A stretch of 55,615 nt of DNA, taken from contig RQOU01000122.1 in the NCBI GenBank assembly GCA_008373165.1, positions 1 through 55,615 of the forward strand, written 5' to 3'. Shown piece after piece: positions 26,829-35,836 of this stretch. Below the pieces are notes generated by a model, which worked only from the letters and a program-made list of their open reading frames with translations, was not told the origin of the DNA and searched no databases. This DNA is from SAR202 cluster bacterium (GTDB taxonomy: Bacteria > Chloroflexota > Dehalococcoidia > Lucifugimonadales > Lucifugimonadaceae). Every line of letters begins with the position of its first letter. The stretch's first letter is position 1. The position numbers and the translations under genes are program-made.

Positions 26829-28031
26829 ATGAAAATCGAAAAAATCCGTATCCGACATCTATTTGGAACAATAAAGACAAACGGTCCTTTTTGGGAAGAG
26901 CGTCTGGTAATGCCGCTTGACGTGTACTCAGAGTTTCGCGAGAGCGACAATCGAGTTAAATGGAGTGATCAGACCGCCGATGACCACATGCCTCATGACG
27001 CATATTTTGTTCAAATCGAAACAGACGAAGGAGTTGTCGGAATTGGTGGTCCGATGGATATGTCGGTTGCATTTATTGTTCAGACCGAGCTTGCTCATTA
27101 TTTAATAGGTCGCGATCCTTTAGCTACGGAATTTATCTGGGATATATTGCACCGCGCAATGGTTCATGGCCGTCAGGGCAATACGATGATCGCGATCAGT
27201 GCGATAGACAATGCACTCTGGGACCTTAAGGGGCGTTATCTAGGAGTGCCTGTTTATTCGATTATTGGTGGCCCGACCCGATCAGAAATTCCCGCATATG
27301 CTTCTATGCTTGGTTTCAGTGTCCTTGATATTGGCTTGGTTAAGGAACGCGCTAAGCAATATCAAGAGCTTGGATATACCGCTCAGAAATGGTTTTTCCG
27401 ACACGGACCAATGTCCGGTTCCGAAGGGTTAAAGAAAAACGTTGAAATGGTTGAGGCACTGCGTAATACCCTGGGGGATGATGATGACATCATGCTCGAT
27501 TGCTGGCAGTCCATGGACGTGAACTATGTCATTAGATTGGCTGAAGAGATTGAAGAATTTAATCCTCGCTGGCTTGAAGAGTGTGCAATGCCAGATCGTA
27601 TCGATTCTTACAGGAAAATTCGTGAATCTACAAACATTCCCTTGTCTGGTGCTGAGCACCACTACACACGTTGGGGTATGAAGGAATTTATAGATGCAGA
27701 AGCTTTGGATATTCTGCAGCCTGATATTTATTGGGCGGGCGGGTTGTCTGAGGTTTTGAAAATAGCCGCGGTTGCTACAACCGCTGATCTCATTACCATT
27801 CCACATGGTCACTCAACCAATGCAGGCATTCATTTTTCTGTAAGCCAGTCTCCTATTCACACTCCGTATCAAGAGTATTTGATCAAGTGGAATACAGTTC
27901 ATCAGCATTTTCTAAAAGATCCGGTTAAACCTGAAAAAGGTTTTATAAATTTGCCTTTAACCCCTGGAATGGCTATGGACCTTGATGCTGACAAAATTGA
28001 GCGAGAAGAGGAACCAAACTTCGGGACCTGA
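26829..28031 (+). CDS. Enolase-superfamily (mandelate racemase/muconate lactonizing type) enzyme
   Basis: A 400-residue enolase-superfamily enzyme with an N-terminal capping domain and a C-terminal barrel. The capping region includes AISAIDNALWDLKGRYLGVP. Barrel metal ligands are visible as DIMLDCWQSMD (Asp), RWLEECAMPD (Glu) and LSGAEHHY (Glu), with YTAQKWFFRHG at the position of the catalytic Lys and a C-terminal HGHSTNAGIHF. This suggests abstraction of an alpha proton from a carboxylate such as a sugar acid, followed by dehydration or racemisation. Substrate unassigned. A second superfamily member lies at the window end. It stands alone between MOSC and the convergent rpiB-like gene. Confidence 0.85.
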   Translation: MKIEKIRIRHLFGTIKTNGPFWEERLVMPLDVYSEFRESDNRVKWSDQTADDHMPHDAYFVQIETDEGVVGIGGPMDMSVAFIVQTELAHYLIGRDPLATEFIWDILHRAMVHGRQGNTMIAISAIDNALWDLKGRYLGVPVYSIIGGPTRSEIPAYASMLGFSVLDIGLVKERAKQYQELGYTAQKWFFRHGPMSGSEGLKKNVEMVEALRNTLGDDDDIMLDCWQSMDVNYVIRLAEEIEEFNPRWLEECAMPDRIDSYRKIRESTNIPLSGAEHHYTRWGMKEFIDAEALDILQPDIYWAGGLSEVLKIAAVATTADLITIPHGHSTNAGIHFSVSQSPIHTPYQEYLIKWNTVHQHFLKDPVKPEKGFINLPLTPGMAMDLDADKIEREEEPNFGT

Positions 28032-28080
28032 GCGATATGTTGCAAGTAATTTGCATCTTGATTGCTCGCTATTTCATTAA

Positions 28081-28551
28081 CTAGCCTTTACTCAGCAGTT
28101 TTTTCGCGTATTTAAGCTCCATTTGGCTAAGCTTACTGACTCTGCGTTTGAAGTTGGGATCACTTGAAAACTTAGCGTTTAGGAAAGCGTCCAGCACTTC
28201 TTTTGCCACCGACAACCCTATGATCCAGGCACCCATACATATCAAGTTGACATCATCATGCTCAACGCCTTGGTGGGCACAGTAGGTGTCATGGGTTACA
28301 GCTGCCCTGATTCCGGGGACTTTATTTCCTGCAATCGCAGCTCCTACTCCTGTTCCGCAAACAAGGATGCCACGCTTTACCTTGTTGGAGAGTATTGCTG
28401 AAGTTACCTGCTCGGTGATATCCGGAAAATCTACCGGGTCTTCAGAATATGTCCCGTAATCTATAACCTCGTGACCTTTCGACTGCAGATATTCAATAAC
28501 AGGGCCTTTCATAGAGAACCCTGCATGGTCACCCCCTACAGCTAACCTCAT
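28081..28551 (-). CDS. rpiB: Ribose 5-phosphate isomerase B / LacAB family sugar-phosphate isomerase
   Basis: A 156-residue RpiB/LacA/LacB-type isomerase. MRLAVGGDHAGFSMKG is the family start, and GILVCGTGVGAAIAGNKV (~65-82) holds the catalytic Cys and anion-binding loop; AAVTHDTYCAHQGVEHDDVN follows. It interconverts ribose 5-phosphate and ribulose 5-phosphate or a related sugar phosphate. An AGGAGA sits 8 bases before the ATG. It follows the hotdog gene on the minus strand by about 40 bp. The C-terminal 30 residues (FKRRVSKLSQMELKYAKKL) are a basic helix. Confidence 0.85.
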   Translation of the reverse strand: MRLAVGGDHAGFSMKGPVIEYLQSKGHEVIDYGTYSEDPVDFPDITEQVTSAILSNKVKRGILVCGTGVGAAIAGNKVPGIRAAVTHDTYCAHQGVEHDDVNLICMGAWIIGLSVAKEVLDAFLNAKFSSDPNFKRRVSKLSQMELKYAKKLLSKG

Positions 28552-28593
28552 TTCGCTTTCTCCTGCGTATAAATTAGTGAAAAGATAATTTGA

Positions 28594-29103
28594 CTACTTG
28601 ATATTGTCAAAAAGTCCTTTTGGGTCAGTCCATCTATCAGGAACTCTTAGCGATAACACGGTCGCATCGCACGTCAACTCGCCCCTGTGCGATAACAGGT
28701 CAACACGTATAAGTGACTTCTTGCTCGTCTTCTCTGTTAATCGTGCTCGGGCAGTTATGGGGCCATCAATTGGTGTTGGCTTACGATAGTTCACCGTTAA
28801 TGACGCTGTGGCATACCAAATTTTTTTACCTTCACCAATATCTCTTCCTTCTGTTTTGTATGCCTCTGCGATTGAGGTGCAGACACCATGGCAATCTATA
28901 ACAGCCGCAATGGTTCCACCGTTCATGACATCTGGAGGCATCGCAGCGTGATGCGGTTCTGGCTGGAAAGTGCATACAGCTTCGTCGCCGTCCCAGTATG
29001 ACTTAATACGTAGTCCTTGATCATTCCATGCTCCGCAACCGTAGCAGTGATTATCGTGAAGTCCGTCTTGAAAATACGTGCGCTTAAGTTCACTTTGGCT
29101 CAT
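28594..29103 (-). CDS. PaaI-like hotdog thioesterase
   Basis: A 169-residue single hotdog domain protein. NHCYGCGAWNDQGLRIKSYW at the N-terminus, the central helix region MNGGTIAAVIDCHG and the following strands (TASLTVNYRKPTPIDGPITA) match PaaI/YbgC-like acyl-CoA thioesterases; the Gly-Gly-x-Ile/Ala pattern is the conserved catalytic loop. Two closely spaced Cys (CYGCG) could bind metal but this is not established. GAGGAG lies upstream of the ATG. Acyl substrate unknown. Confidence 0.8.
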   Translation of the reverse strand: MSQSELKRTYFQDGLHDNHCYGCGAWNDQGLRIKSYWDGDEAVCTFQPEPHHAAMPPDVMNGGTIAAVIDCHGVCTSIAEAYKTEGRDIGEGKKIWYATASLTVNYRKPTPIDGPITARARLTEKTSKKSLIRVDLLSHRGELTCDATVLSLRVPDRWTDPKGLFDNIK

Positions 29104-29237
29104 ACTGCTCCTCGAACATCATTTATTGACTCTTAGGTATTTAACCACACCACACGATAAGGCTTTCGGATCATGGTGCAAGTGATTTGAATGAGGTTGG
29201 CGGCATGGTTTATTTTGATTCGCGTACATAACACTTA

Positions 29238-30458
29238 ATGAGCATGATAAAACCTCGATCAAAACAGATTGCACTTTTGCTGGTGACAGTCGCCACGTTG
29301 TTATCACTTTCTGTTTGGTTTTCTACAAATGCGGTATCAACCGCACTGGAAATCGAAAAATCGATTGATCAATCTTCTATGGCTGTTCTCACTATTGCAG
29401 TTCAAATTGGATTTGTGTTTGGAACCCTGTTTATATCTTTTACTAATTTGTCCGACCTTATAAATGCTAGAACACTTTTTGTTGTTTCATCAATACTGGC
29501 GGCTATAGCAAATCTTTTGGTCATCCCTTTGGATTCGACTGATGCTTTGGTGGTTACACGATTTGCTACAGGGGCATTTTTAGGTGGCGTTTATCCAATG
29601 GGTATGAAAGTTATATCTGGCTGGTATGTTTCAGGGCGAGGATTTGCAATTGGAACACTGGTTGGTGCCGTCACACTAGGTTCGGGAACGCCTCATATTT
29701 TGATGTCGGTATTCAGTGAAAACTGGCAAATGGTAATTATTTTAAGTTCGATATTGACTATCACGGGAGGAGTCATACTCAAGGCATTTGTTAGTGATGG
29801 CCCACATAATGTTCCAGGTGCGAGATTCAATCCTCGATACCTTATTTCGGCATTATCTGAGCGCGGTCCTAGGCTGGCATTGATTGGATATCTTGGTCAT
29901 AACTGGGAGCTTTACGCGATGTGGGCTTGGATCGGAAGTTTTATGTCTTATGTATTGGAGGAACGATCACTTTTTGGTGATGGGGTTCAACTTGCCAGTT
30001 TAATAACATTTCTTGTTTTTGCTGTAGGTGCGGTAGCCAGTTCTCTTGCTGGTGCTTGGTCTGAAAAAATAGGTAGAACAGCTGTGGCGACTATTGCAAT
30101 GGTTATTAGTGGTTGTGTTGCACTATTTATTGGGTTTATACCTGTCCAATGGAGCGTATTGATCGTTATTTTTGTGTTGATTTGGGGTGCGTCGGTTATT
30201 GCAGATTCTGCTCAATTTTCAACTGCGATAACGGAGCTCAGCGATCCTGTTTATCGTGGGACAATGCTCACATTTCAAATAGGGGTAGGATTTGCCATTA
30301 CCGCTGGATCAATTTGGCTTTTACCTATTGTTAAAGACCTGTCCGGGTGGGGTTGGGCTTTTGCAATTCTTGCATTGGGACCAGCAGTAGGAATTACCGC
30401 TATGCTCCGTTTACGTTCGCTTCCTGAATCTAGAAATCTTGCTGGTGGAAAGCGTTAA
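29238..30458 (+). CDS. Major facilitator superfamily transporter
   Basis: A 406-residue membrane protein with about 12 hydrophobic segments; helix 1 is around 10-30 (IALLLVTVATLLSLSVWFST). The GxxxD-type loop after helix 2 is weak, but GAWSEKIGRTAVATIAM near 270-286 is a clear second-half MFS motif, and RFATGAFLGGVYPMGMKVIS is a typical helix-4/5 segment. Substrate unknown. It starts at an ATG at 29238, with another ATG two codons later. It diverges from the hotdog/rpiB pair and converges on uvrA. Confidence 0.85.
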   Translation: MSMIKPRSKQIALLLVTVATLLSLSVWFSTNAVSTALEIEKSIDQSSMAVLTIAVQIGFVFGTLFISFTNLSDLINARTLFVVSSILAAIANLLVIPLDSTDALVVTRFATGAFLGGVYPMGMKVISGWYVSGRGFAIGTLVGAVTLGSGTPHILMSVFSENWQMVIILSSILTITGGVILKAFVSDGPHNVPGARFNPRYLISALSERGPRLALIGYLGHNWELYAMWAWIGSFMSYVLEERSLFGDGVQLASLITFLVFAVGAVASSLAGAWSEKIGRTAVATIAMVISGCVALFIGFIPVQWSVLIVIFVLIWGASVIADSAQFSTAITELSDPVYRGTMLTFQIGVGFAITAGSIWLLPIVKDLSGWGWAFAILALGPAVGITAMLRLRSLPESRNLAGGKR

Positions 30459-30500
30459 TAACTTCTTTCTTGCTCGGTGCTTAACTTTCATTTAGAGGTT

Positions 30501-33500
30501 TCAGGTTGACGCTATTGCAGACCGACGCCTGCGGCGGAATCTCCGTGAGCGCTTTCGCGATTTACTGGCACCATTCAATGAACTTGCAGGTCTTTCTGGT
30601 AAAGAGAAAAAATCGTCTTGGGTTTGCTTTTTAGACGACTTAAATTTTCTAGATTTGGTAGTTCCTGGTGACTTTGAATTGGGTGTGATGCCTTGTATTT
30701 TGGCTAGGTATTGCCCTGTATGTGAGGTTTTTACGGATGAAACGTATTCCGGCGTCCCTTCTGCGACAAGGTGTCCGCCTTGTTCGCCTGCTTCAGGGCC
30801 TAAATCAATAATCCAATCAGCATTTTTGATCAGATCTAAATGATGTTCAATCAAAATGACTGAATTTCCAGCTTCTGTTAAACGGTGAAGAACCAACATC
30901 AATTTGGAGGCATCATCAAAGGAAAGTCCAGTGGTTGGTTCGTCCAGGATGTACACGGTTTTTCCTGTTGATCGTTTCGATAATTCAGATGCTAGCTTGA
31001 TGCGTTGGGCTTCACCTCCTGACAAAGTTGTCGCTGGCTGTCCAAGATGAACATAGCCGAGACCTACGTCATTAAGTGTTTTCATTCGATTAGCGATCGC
31101 AGGTATGTTTTCGAATAATTTACTCGCCTCTGAAACAGTCATATCGAGTACTTCAGCGATGGATTTGCTTTTAAATTTTATTTCAAGTGCTTCCCGGTTA
31201 TAGCGGGCACCGAGGCATATCTCGCAGGGCACGGTGACGTCTGGCAGGAACTGCATTTCGATTTGGACGTAACCGGCGCCACTGCATGCTTCGCAACGAC
31301 CACCTTTGACGTTGAATGAAAAGCGGCCGGCTTTGTAACCGCGAGCTTTAGCTTCTGGCATTGAAGCAAAAATTTCTCGTATGTTTGTAAAAACGCCTGT
31401 GTATGTCGCAGGATTGGATCGTGGTGTTCGTCCAATCGGCGATTGATCAATATTTATGACTTTATCGATGTTTTCAAGACCTGTTATCTCTTCGTGATCT
31501 CCGGGACGATCTTTTGCTCGATAAAAATATTGCGCAAGCTTTTTGGAAAGTATTTCGTTAACCAAAGTACTTTTGCCAGAGCCTGAAACTCCTGTGATGC
31601 AGGTCAGAATTCCTAATGGTATGGCGACTGAAATATTCTTTAGGTTGTTAGCCTTTGCGCCAATGATCCTTATTTCATTTCCATTTCCTGTACGCCGCTT
31701 CTTGGGAACAGGAATTGATTTTCTTCCACTTAAATATGCGCCAGTTAGGGATTGTTTGTTTTTAAGTACCGTTTCAATTGAGCCCTCAACAACCACATTT
31801 CCACCAAGTTCTCCCGCGAGCGGACCCAGATCAACAATATGATCAGCTGCCCGCATAACGGCTTCGTCATGCTCAACGATCAGGACGGTGTTTCCAACAT
31901 CTCGTAGATTCTTGAGAGTTTCGATTAGTCGGTCGTTATCTGATGGATGTAGTCCAACAGATGGTTCATCGCATACGTATAAGACTCCCATTAATCCTGA
32001 ACCAATTTGAGTAGCGAGTCTAATGCGTTGTCCCTCTCCTCCCGAAAGCGTTGACGCGGCTCTGTCCAGTGTCAAATAACCCAGACCTACTCGTGACAGG
32101 AAGCCTAACCTTGCTTCAACTTCTTTCAATATTTGGGTCGCAATAGTTTGCTCCCGATTGTTGAGTGGGTCTTCTGCTTGCAGTTTTTTGTCAGGCCAAA
32201 TACCGGTTCGACAAGCTTCAACCCACTTTAATGCGTTTTCCACAGACAGGCCAGTGACTTCTATAATATTCATTCCAAGGACAGTGACTGCCAATACTTC
32301 CGGCTTTAATCGCGCACCTTCACAGGTCACGCATGGTTGCTGGGTCATATATCTGGCGATATCTTCTCGTACGCTGTCAGATTCTGTGTCTACGTGTCTA
32401 CGCTCCATGTTTGGTATGACACCGTCAAAAGCGGTGTGCCATCCATATACACGTCCTTTTTGAGTTTGATGTGAAATTTCTAGTTTTTTTCCGCCGGTAC
32501 CGTACAAAATGACACTTAAATGCGATTGATCTATATCCCGAATGGGGATTTCCATTGAAAACCCAAAGTGCTTGGAGAGTGATTGCAGGGTTGAGTGATA
32601 CCAAGGGGAGTTCGAACCAGATCTAGCCCAGGGAGTAATTGCTCCATCATTTAGGCTCAAAGACTTATCTTGAATTACAAGGTTTGGGTCGACTTCAAGT
32701 TTGTATCCGAGGCCGGTGCAGGTTGAGCAGGCACCGAATGGGGTGTTAAAAGAGAAATTGCGTGGTTCAAGTTCTGATATCGAAAGATCACAGTGAACAC
32801 AGGCAAAGTGCTCAGAATAAACAATATCTGTGTCTTTACCGCCGTTTCCACCGAGTTTGGACGCAATGAGATTGCCTCCAGTAAGGCGTAGTGCTGTTTC
32901 AACAGACTCAGTTAGCCGACCTGGGTCTGTTTCATCACGAACGATTATTCGATCCACTACAACTTCAATGTCATGCCATTTGGTTTTTGCCAACTTGAAT
33001 TCTTCTGAAAGATCATGCGTTTCTCCATCGATTCGCACGCGCACGAAACCATCTCTTCGCGCTGCCTCAAACACTTGGGCATGCTCACCTTTCATGTGTG
33101 TGACCATCGGGGCGAGAATTTGTAATCGAGTTTCATTTTCCATCGAAAGAATCGAGTCGACGATCTGTTGAATCGTTTGGCGTTGAACTGGTCGACCGCA
33201 ATTATGGCAATGTGGTCTTCCGGCCCTGGCGAATAACAAACGCAGGTAATCGTAAATTTCTGTGACGGTTCCGACGGTGGATCGGGGATTTTTCGAAACC
33301 CCTTTTTGATCTATAGATATTGATGGACTTAATCCTTCGATGTGATCCACATCCGGTTTTTCCATGCGACCCAAGAATTGCCGTGCATACGCAGAAAGGG
33401 ATTCAACATATCGTCTTTGTCCTTCGGCAAATATCGTGTCGAACGCAAGACTACTTTTACCTGAACCTGAAACCCCTGTAATCACAGTTAGGGTATCTCT

Positions 33501-33572
33501 TGGTATGCGGAGGTTGAAGTTTTTTAGGTTGTGCTCGCGTGCGCCGCGAATGACGATATCTGCGTCCGGCAT
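30501..33572 (-). CDS. uvrA: Excinuclease ABC subunit A
   Basis: Damage-recognition ATPase of nucleotide excision repair. Two ABC cassettes are present: Walker A GVSGSGKSSLAF (residues ~34) and GVSGSGKSTLVN (~655), signature LSGGEGQRIRLA and LSGGEAQRIKLA, and Walker B in CDEPSVGL and LDEPTTGL. Zinc-binding Cys pairs are CVHCDLS, CSTCTGL and CEACSGAG / CEICLGAR. After SHTGQYLAKI, where most UvrA proteins end, about 60 extra residues follow with a very basic tail (SRKRSRRFRRRRRS). Length 1023 compared with about 940-950 usually. uvrB and uvrC are not in the window. Confidence 0.97.
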   Translation of the reverse strand: MPDADIVIRGAREHNLKNFNLRIPRDTLTVITGVSGSGKSSLAFDTIFAEGQRRYVESLSAYARQFLGRMEKPDVDHIEGLSPSISIDQKGVSKNPRSTVGTVTEIYDYLRLLFARAGRPHCHNCGRPVQRQTIQQIVDSILSMENETRLQILAPMVTHMKGEHAQVFEAARRDGFVRVRIDGETHDLSEEFKLAKTKWHDIEVVVDRIIVRDETDPGRLTESVETALRLTGGNLIASKLGGNGGKDTDIVYSEHFACVHCDLSISELEPRNFSFNTPFGACSTCTGLGYKLEVDPNLVIQDKSLSLNDGAITPWARSGSNSPWYHSTLQSLSKHFGFSMEIPIRDIDQSHLSVILYGTGGKKLEISHQTQKGRVYGWHTAFDGVIPNMERRHVDTESDSVREDIARYMTQQPCVTCEGARLKPEVLAVTVLGMNIIEVTGLSVENALKWVEACRTGIWPDKKLQAEDPLNNREQTIATQILKEVEARLGFLSRVGLGYLTLDRAASTLSGGEGQRIRLATQIGSGLMGVLYVCDEPSVGLHPSDNDRLIETLKNLRDVGNTVLIVEHDEAVMRAADHIVDLGPLAGELGGNVVVEGSIETVLKNKQSLTGAYLSGRKSIPVPKKRRTGNGNEIRIIGAKANNLKNISVAIPLGILTCITGVSGSGKSTLVNEILSKKLAQYFYRAKDRPGDHEEITGLENIDKVINIDQSPIGRTPRSNPATYTGVFTNIREIFASMPEAKARGYKAGRFSFNVKGGRCEACSGAGYVQIEMQFLPDVTVPCEICLGARYNREALEIKFKSKSIAEVLDMTVSEASKLFENIPAIANRMKTLNDVGLGYVHLGQPATTLSGGEAQRIKLASELSKRSTGKTVYILDEPTTGLSFDDASKLMLVLHRLTEAGNSVILIEHHLDLIKNADWIIDLGPEAGEQGGHLVAEGTPEYVSSVKTSHTGQYLAKIQGITPNSKSPGTTKSRKFKSSKKQTQDDFFSLPERPASSLNGASKSRKRSRRFRRRRRSAIAST

Positions 33573-33716
33573 ATTTCAGATTGTTGAACCGTGCTTGACT
33601 AAGGATGTACTTACTGTATAGCGATCAATGCTTTTCAACGCAACTTCAATCGAGTGTAACAATCTCTGGCGGATTCTTAGGTTTTTATGGCACTAATGTG
33701 AGTCTGAACGCTCATT

Positions 33717-34508
33717 TTATTTACTTATCTGGTTACTGTTATGGCGAGTACGAACCTCGTCCATGAATGGCTCGGATCTTAATCGTCGATCAAGCACATG
33801 GTGGATTTGTTCTCGCAATATCCTTGAAAGTTGTCGAATATCACTTTCCTTAGCTTTCAGATTTCCCGCTTGCGTTATATCGGTTTTAGACAGGAACCGT
33901 AATAATTTTATTGTGTTCAAGCTCGCTGGCAGGACTGCGGCTTCCCCCGACGATTGATAATTATTGTGAATGAGGCCACCTCGATCTGGTGAATAGAAAT
34001 GATTATTTGGCTCCAGTTCAACCCCAGTCTCTACACATTTAGAAAGCTCAGGAGCGAAACCGTTAAGTTGCAAGAGTCTCATTTCAAAGAAGCGAACAAC
34101 CATTTCTTGGTTTGTAGTTGTTTCTAGTGATTCCAATACATTTATGAGTAATTGGAATAATGGTCTGTTTGCACCGCTCTCAACGGAAAAACGTTCTGAT
34201 AATTCTGAAACGTATGCAGCATGCGAAAATCGTTGTAGATTGTCGCGTAAACCCCGGAAGCCATTCACTGTCGAAACTTGACTTAAACCATGGAGGGAGC
34301 GAGTTTCGCGAATAGAAACAATTACATGTCTGAAAAGGTCTAGATGACCTCCGAGTTTTGAATTAGGTTTTCGGGCAGATTTTGCAACACCTCGTATTAA
34401 TCCATGAACGGGTGCGATGAGGGTCACGATCCGATCTGCTTCTCCAAGATTGCTTATTCGCAGCACAACAGCGTCGGTTGTGTATGTGAATGGGCGCTTG
34501 GATGTCAT
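33717..34508 (-). CDS. recO: DNA repair protein RecO
   Basis: Recombination mediator that anneals ssDNA and loads RecA with RecR. The 263-residue protein starts with the RecO OB-fold (FTYTTDAVVLRISNLGEADR, IVTLIAPVHGLIRGVAKSARK) and a helical C-terminal domain with FFEMRLLQLNGFAPEL. The usual four-Cys zinc motif is not evident; only one Cys (KCVETG) follows that helix. It is 144 bp upstream of uvrA on the minus strand, with recR further upstream, giving a repair-gene cluster. Confidence 0.9.
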   Translation of the reverse strand: MTSKRPFTYTTDAVVLRISNLGEADRIVTLIAPVHGLIRGVAKSARKPNSKLGGHLDLFRHVIVSIRETRSLHGLSQVSTVNGFRGLRDNLQRFSHAAYVSELSERFSVESGANRPLFQLLINVLESLETTTNQEMVVRFFEMRLLQLNGFAPELSKCVETGVELEPNNHFYSPDRGGLIHNNYQSSGEAAVLPASLNTIKLLRFLSKTDITQAGNLKAKESDIRQLSRILREQIHHVLDRRLRSEPFMDEVRTRHNSNQISK

Positions 34509-34718
34509 TTCATCTCGTCGTCGTGATTTTTAATATTTTTCTGATAATTATTTGATTGTAAATATCATATTTATTCTTACACGGTTAGAGGTATTTGTTT
34601 TCCGTGTAGCCTCAGGCTTAGAGGTCATACCAGCTAGTGTTAGCGTGTATTCAGCATCAAATTTCTAGTGCATTTTACGAATTGCGATACCGTGTAATAA
34701 ACCTATATTTGCTGCAGC

Positions 34719-35363
34719 TTAGTCAGACTGATCGCTTGGGCTTTGAGGTATTTCCGTCCTACTTTCTAGGGCATGCGCTAATGTGGAATCATCTGCATAT
34801 TCGATGTCTGAACCGCTTGGAAGCCCGCGTGCAAGTCGGGTGATAGATATTCCCGAAGGGCCGATTAACTTTTGTATATACATAGCAGTCGCGTCACCCT
34901 CTAGGTTGGGGCTGGTTGCGATGATGATCTCTTCGACGTTTCCATTTTGTAATCTTGAAATCAGTTCTCGTAATTTTAAGTCTTTTGGTCCGATGCCGTT
35001 AACAGGCGAGATTATTCCATGTAGTACGTGGTATTGGCCAGAGTAAACATTTGCTCTTTCAATAGCGATGACATCAAGTGGCTCTTCGACCACGCAGATA
35101 CGAGTTTGATCTCGTTGTAGATCACTGCATATTGCACATTCTTCACCCTCAGAGATGTTGGCACATATATTGCATAGGACAATTTTTTCTTTGACGCCAA
35201 GAATTGCAGATGCAAACTCATTAGCTTCTTCTTCGGGCATTCGAATTAGGTGATACGTTAATCGCTGTGCGCTCTTGGGACCGATTCCTGGCAAACGGTG
35301 AAAAGCCTCGATTAATCGGGCGATAGGAGGTGCAGCCGATCGTGCGATATTCGAAGAAGGCAT
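34719..35363 (-). CDS. recR: Recombination protein RecR
   Basis: A 214-residue RecR. The N-terminal helix-hairpin-helix is FHRLPGIGPKSAQRLTYH, followed by the four-Cys zinc finger VLCNICANISEGEECAICSD (residues ~56-75) and a TOPRIM domain starting ICVVEEPLDVIAIER. RecR works with RecO (and RecF elsewhere) in gap repair. It begins two bases after the ybaB stop codon, the usual ybaB-recR arrangement, and dnaX is upstream in the same direction. Confidence 0.96.
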   Translation of the reverse strand: MPSSNIARSAAPPIARLIEAFHRLPGIGPKSAQRLTYHLIRMPEEEANEFASAILGVKEKIVLCNICANISEGEECAICSDLQRDQTRICVVEEPLDVIAIERANVYSGQYHVLHGIISPVNGIGPKDLKLRELISRLQNGNVEEIIIATSPNLEGDATAMYIQKLIGPSGISITRLARGLPSGSDIEYADDSTLAHALESRTEIPQSPSDQSD

Positions 35364-35365
35364 GA

Positions 35366-35674
35366 TTATGTCAGGCCAGGAATGTTCATTCCGCCTGTGA
35401 TTGCAGCCATTTTTTCCGAAGCTAATTTTTGTGCTGTATCCATGGCCTCGTTGACGGCTGCAAGGATTAGGTCCTCAAGCATCTCTACGTCTTCAGGATC
35501 GACGACTTCTTGGTCAATAGTTATTGATTCGATCTTTGAGCCGCCGATTACGCAAACTTTGACTACTCCGCCACCGGATGTGGCTTCTGTTCGTGCTAGT
35601 GAAATTTCTTCTTGTACAGCGGCAAGTCGAGCCTGCATTTGCTGAGCTTGCTTGATCATATTCCGATTCATCAT
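35366..35674 (-). CDS. ybaB: YbaB/EbfC nucleoid-associated protein
   Basis: A 102-residue member of the YbaB/EbfC DNA-binding family: an N-terminal helix IKQAQQMQARLAAVQEEI, glycine turn SGGGVVKV, strand IESITIDQEVV and a C-terminal helix DLILAAVNEAMDTAQKLASE. It forms a dimer that binds DNA. The dnaX-ybaB-recR order is widely conserved in bacteria, and here the gap to recR is two bases. Confidence 0.95.
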   Translation of the reverse strand: MMNRNMIKQAQQMQARLAAVQEEISLARTEATSGGGVVKVCVIGGSKIESITIDQEVVDPEDVEMLEDLILAAVNEAMDTAQKLASEKMAAITGGMNIPGLT

Positions 35675-35836
35675 TAAAAGGTGATCCTAGTTACCTTGGT
35701 TGATTGTCCAGAGTTCCGAATAAAACAGGACTCGATAATCATACGTCGTTACCAGTGAGCTTGAAATCTTTAATTGGTGATTGGAATTTAATACTGGCAA
35801 GTGGGATTAATTTTTTTACGACGCTTGAATGTAATA

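Noticed and set aside
34578-34608. TACACGG / CCGTGTA inverted repeat between recR and recO
   Set aside because: Seven base pairs with a 17-base loop and no T-tract; could be chance in an AT-rich gap.
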